Origin: Oscillospiraceae bacterium
GTDB lineage: Bacteria; Bacillota; Clostridia; Oscillospirales; Ruminococcaceae
Length of the DNA stretch: 64,000 nt
Reading direction: 5' to 3'
Assembly (NCBI GenBank): GCA_018110825.1
Contig: JAGBCL010000100.1
Location: forward strand, 1-64,000
Under the pieces are notes generated by a model. That model ran no database searches, was not told where the DNA came from, and saw nothing but the letters and a program-made list of their open reading frames with translations. Made by a program: the position numbers and the translations under genes. This document shows positions 63,229 to 64,000 of the stretch, piece after piece. Positions within the stretch are counted from its first letter, which is position 1, and every line of letters begins with the position of its first letter.

Positions 63229-63555
63229 TTACCATCGTTTCATATTACGCTCAAATTTTTCGGTATATGCTTGTTTCAGCTCATCAGCAGTTATTCCATA
63301 GCAAAGTAAAACATCATTATAGTACATCAACACGTCTGCCATTTCTTCAACAAGGTGAGCACGAATTTTCTCATCCTCACAAGACTTTGTGCCGCCGTTT
63401 TGCTTGACAATGTCGATAACCTCACCGATTTCGCCAATCATCCACAGCAGCTTGTTTTTGCCAGTTTCGGGGCAGATTTTCTCCCATTTATCCTTGTACT
63501 TCTCTTGTAGCTTTCTCTGCATTTCAAGCATCTCGTTTACTGAAAAGTCTGACAT
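63229..63555 (-). CDS. MazG-like nucleotide pyrophosphohydrolase
   Basis: A 108-residue single all-alpha NTP pyrophosphatase domain. Metal ligands are in LLWMIGEIGEVIDIVKQNG (ExxE) and HLVEEMADVLMYYNDVL (ExxD), the MazG/dUTPase-like pattern. It probably hydrolyses a (d)NTP to the monophosphate as housecleaning; the substrate is not determinable. It starts 19 bases after the end of the DUF4304-like gene and may share its transcript. Confidence 0.88.
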   Translation of the reverse strand: MSDFSVNEMLEMQRKLQEKYKDKWEKICPETGKNKLLWMIGEIGEVIDIVKQNGGTKSCEDEKIRAHLVEEMADVLMYYNDVLLCYGITADELKQAYTEKFERNMKRW

Positions 63556-63574
63556 TAATTTTTACCTCTTCATT

Positions 63575-63982
63575 TCAAAATGATTTATATAACAGATACC
63601 CATATACATTTTTATGTGTACATTTGGGCAACTTGTTTTCAAGTGCTTTTGAACGCAATAAATTCAAATCACCATACCATTCAATCCATTTATTAATAAC
63701 ATTAATAATCAAATTTACATTATTAAACTCTTGATTAACACGTTCAACAATCTGACAACTGCTGATAGATGGATTTTTCTTTTCACCAAGTTCATGTATA
63801 TAAATTCCTAAATTTATATAATACATTTCTGTGTCAAATTGAGAACCTTGTACATTAAACACTACATCCAAGTCTTTTAAGTACAAAACCCATGTATTAT
63901 TTCTTTTTTTATATCCTAAGTTTTTCAATAATGGTGCTATTTCACTTATTAGTTCACTTTTATTTATAGGCATTTTAATCAC
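63575..63982 (-). CDS. DUF4304-like protein
   Basis: 135 residues. LLKNLGYKKRNNTWVLYLKDLDVVFNVQGSQFD and EMYYINLGIYIHEL fit the DUF4304 family, whose members are small cytosolic proteins frequently placed near toxin-immunity loci. A GTG at 63982 lies five or six bases after AAGGAA; the ATG three codons later is the alternative. The promoter lies beyond the window end or in the last bases. The function is unknown. Confidence 0.7.
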   Translation of the reverse strand: MIKMPINKSELISEIAPLLKNLGYKKRNNTWVLYLKDLDVVFNVQGSQFDTEMYYINLGIYIHELGEKKNPSISSCQIVERVNQEFNNVNLIINVINKWIEWYGDLNLLRSKALENKLPKCTHKNVYGYLLYKSF

Positions 63983-64000
63983 AGTCTTTCCTTAAAATCC

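Overview
The window looks like chromosome of a low-to-moderate-GC Gram-positive anaerobe of the Clostridia, most likely the Ruminococcus/Oscillospiraceae group. The grounds are the gene families and their order (hprK, a PHP phosphatase, murB, rapZ, whiA, dnaE, pfkA; recD2, comF, mreB, ymxH), sporulation-linked genes (ymxH, a SpoIIM-like protein), sigma-A type promoters with TTGACA/TATAAT boxes, AGGAGG ribosome sites and frequent TTG starts. No tRNA, rRNA, CRISPR array, insertion sequence or prophage was seen.

Layout. 1-1470 (minus) is a scar of ATPase genes: a truncated atpA, the first 37 codons of atpG, a short internal piece of atpD and a piece of a P-type cation ATPase. 1.6-8.2 kb holds a TraX-like membrane protein, an unknown gene, a flavodoxin, a DnaQ-type exonuclease and a 1302-residue repeat protein ending in a zinc ribbon. 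8.4-20.1 kb (minus) is housekeeping: tsf, rpsB, ymxH, mreB, comF, recD2, pnp, rpsO, two membrane proteins and proC. 20.3-30.7 kb (plus) runs hprK to pfkA, then a THF riboswitch with folT and an unknown acidic protein. 30.7-34.9 kb (minus) has ydcF, a TSCPD protein, malic enzyme, a PHP phosphatase and an RluA-type pseudouridine synthase. 35.0-41.3 kb (plus) is a DNA repair operon: radC, uvrB, a GyrI-like gene, uvrA. 41.3-43.4 kb has a small zinc-ribbon protein, a eukaryotic-type HisA and a lipid kinase.

43.5-51.3 kb is the most interesting part: five co-oriented genes for a membrane-type dynamin-like GTPase, an M48-like protein with an altered metal site, a second dynamin-like GTPase, a YceG-family protein and TelA. 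Membrane-remodelling GTPases are here joined to the YceG-TelA pair of tellurite/toxic-anion (Ter-type) stress systems. The operon starts at a good promoter, has a second consensus promoter before yceG and ends at a strong terminator.

51.3-64 kb has an unknown protein, a lipoprotein with chagasin-like features, prmA, a propeller-like protein, a divergent ParE/ParC pair, a long FtsA-like protein, citrate synthase, a small membrane protein, a MazG-like pyrophosphohydrolase and a DUF4304-like protein.

Functions are read from protein motifs and family memory; no database search was run.
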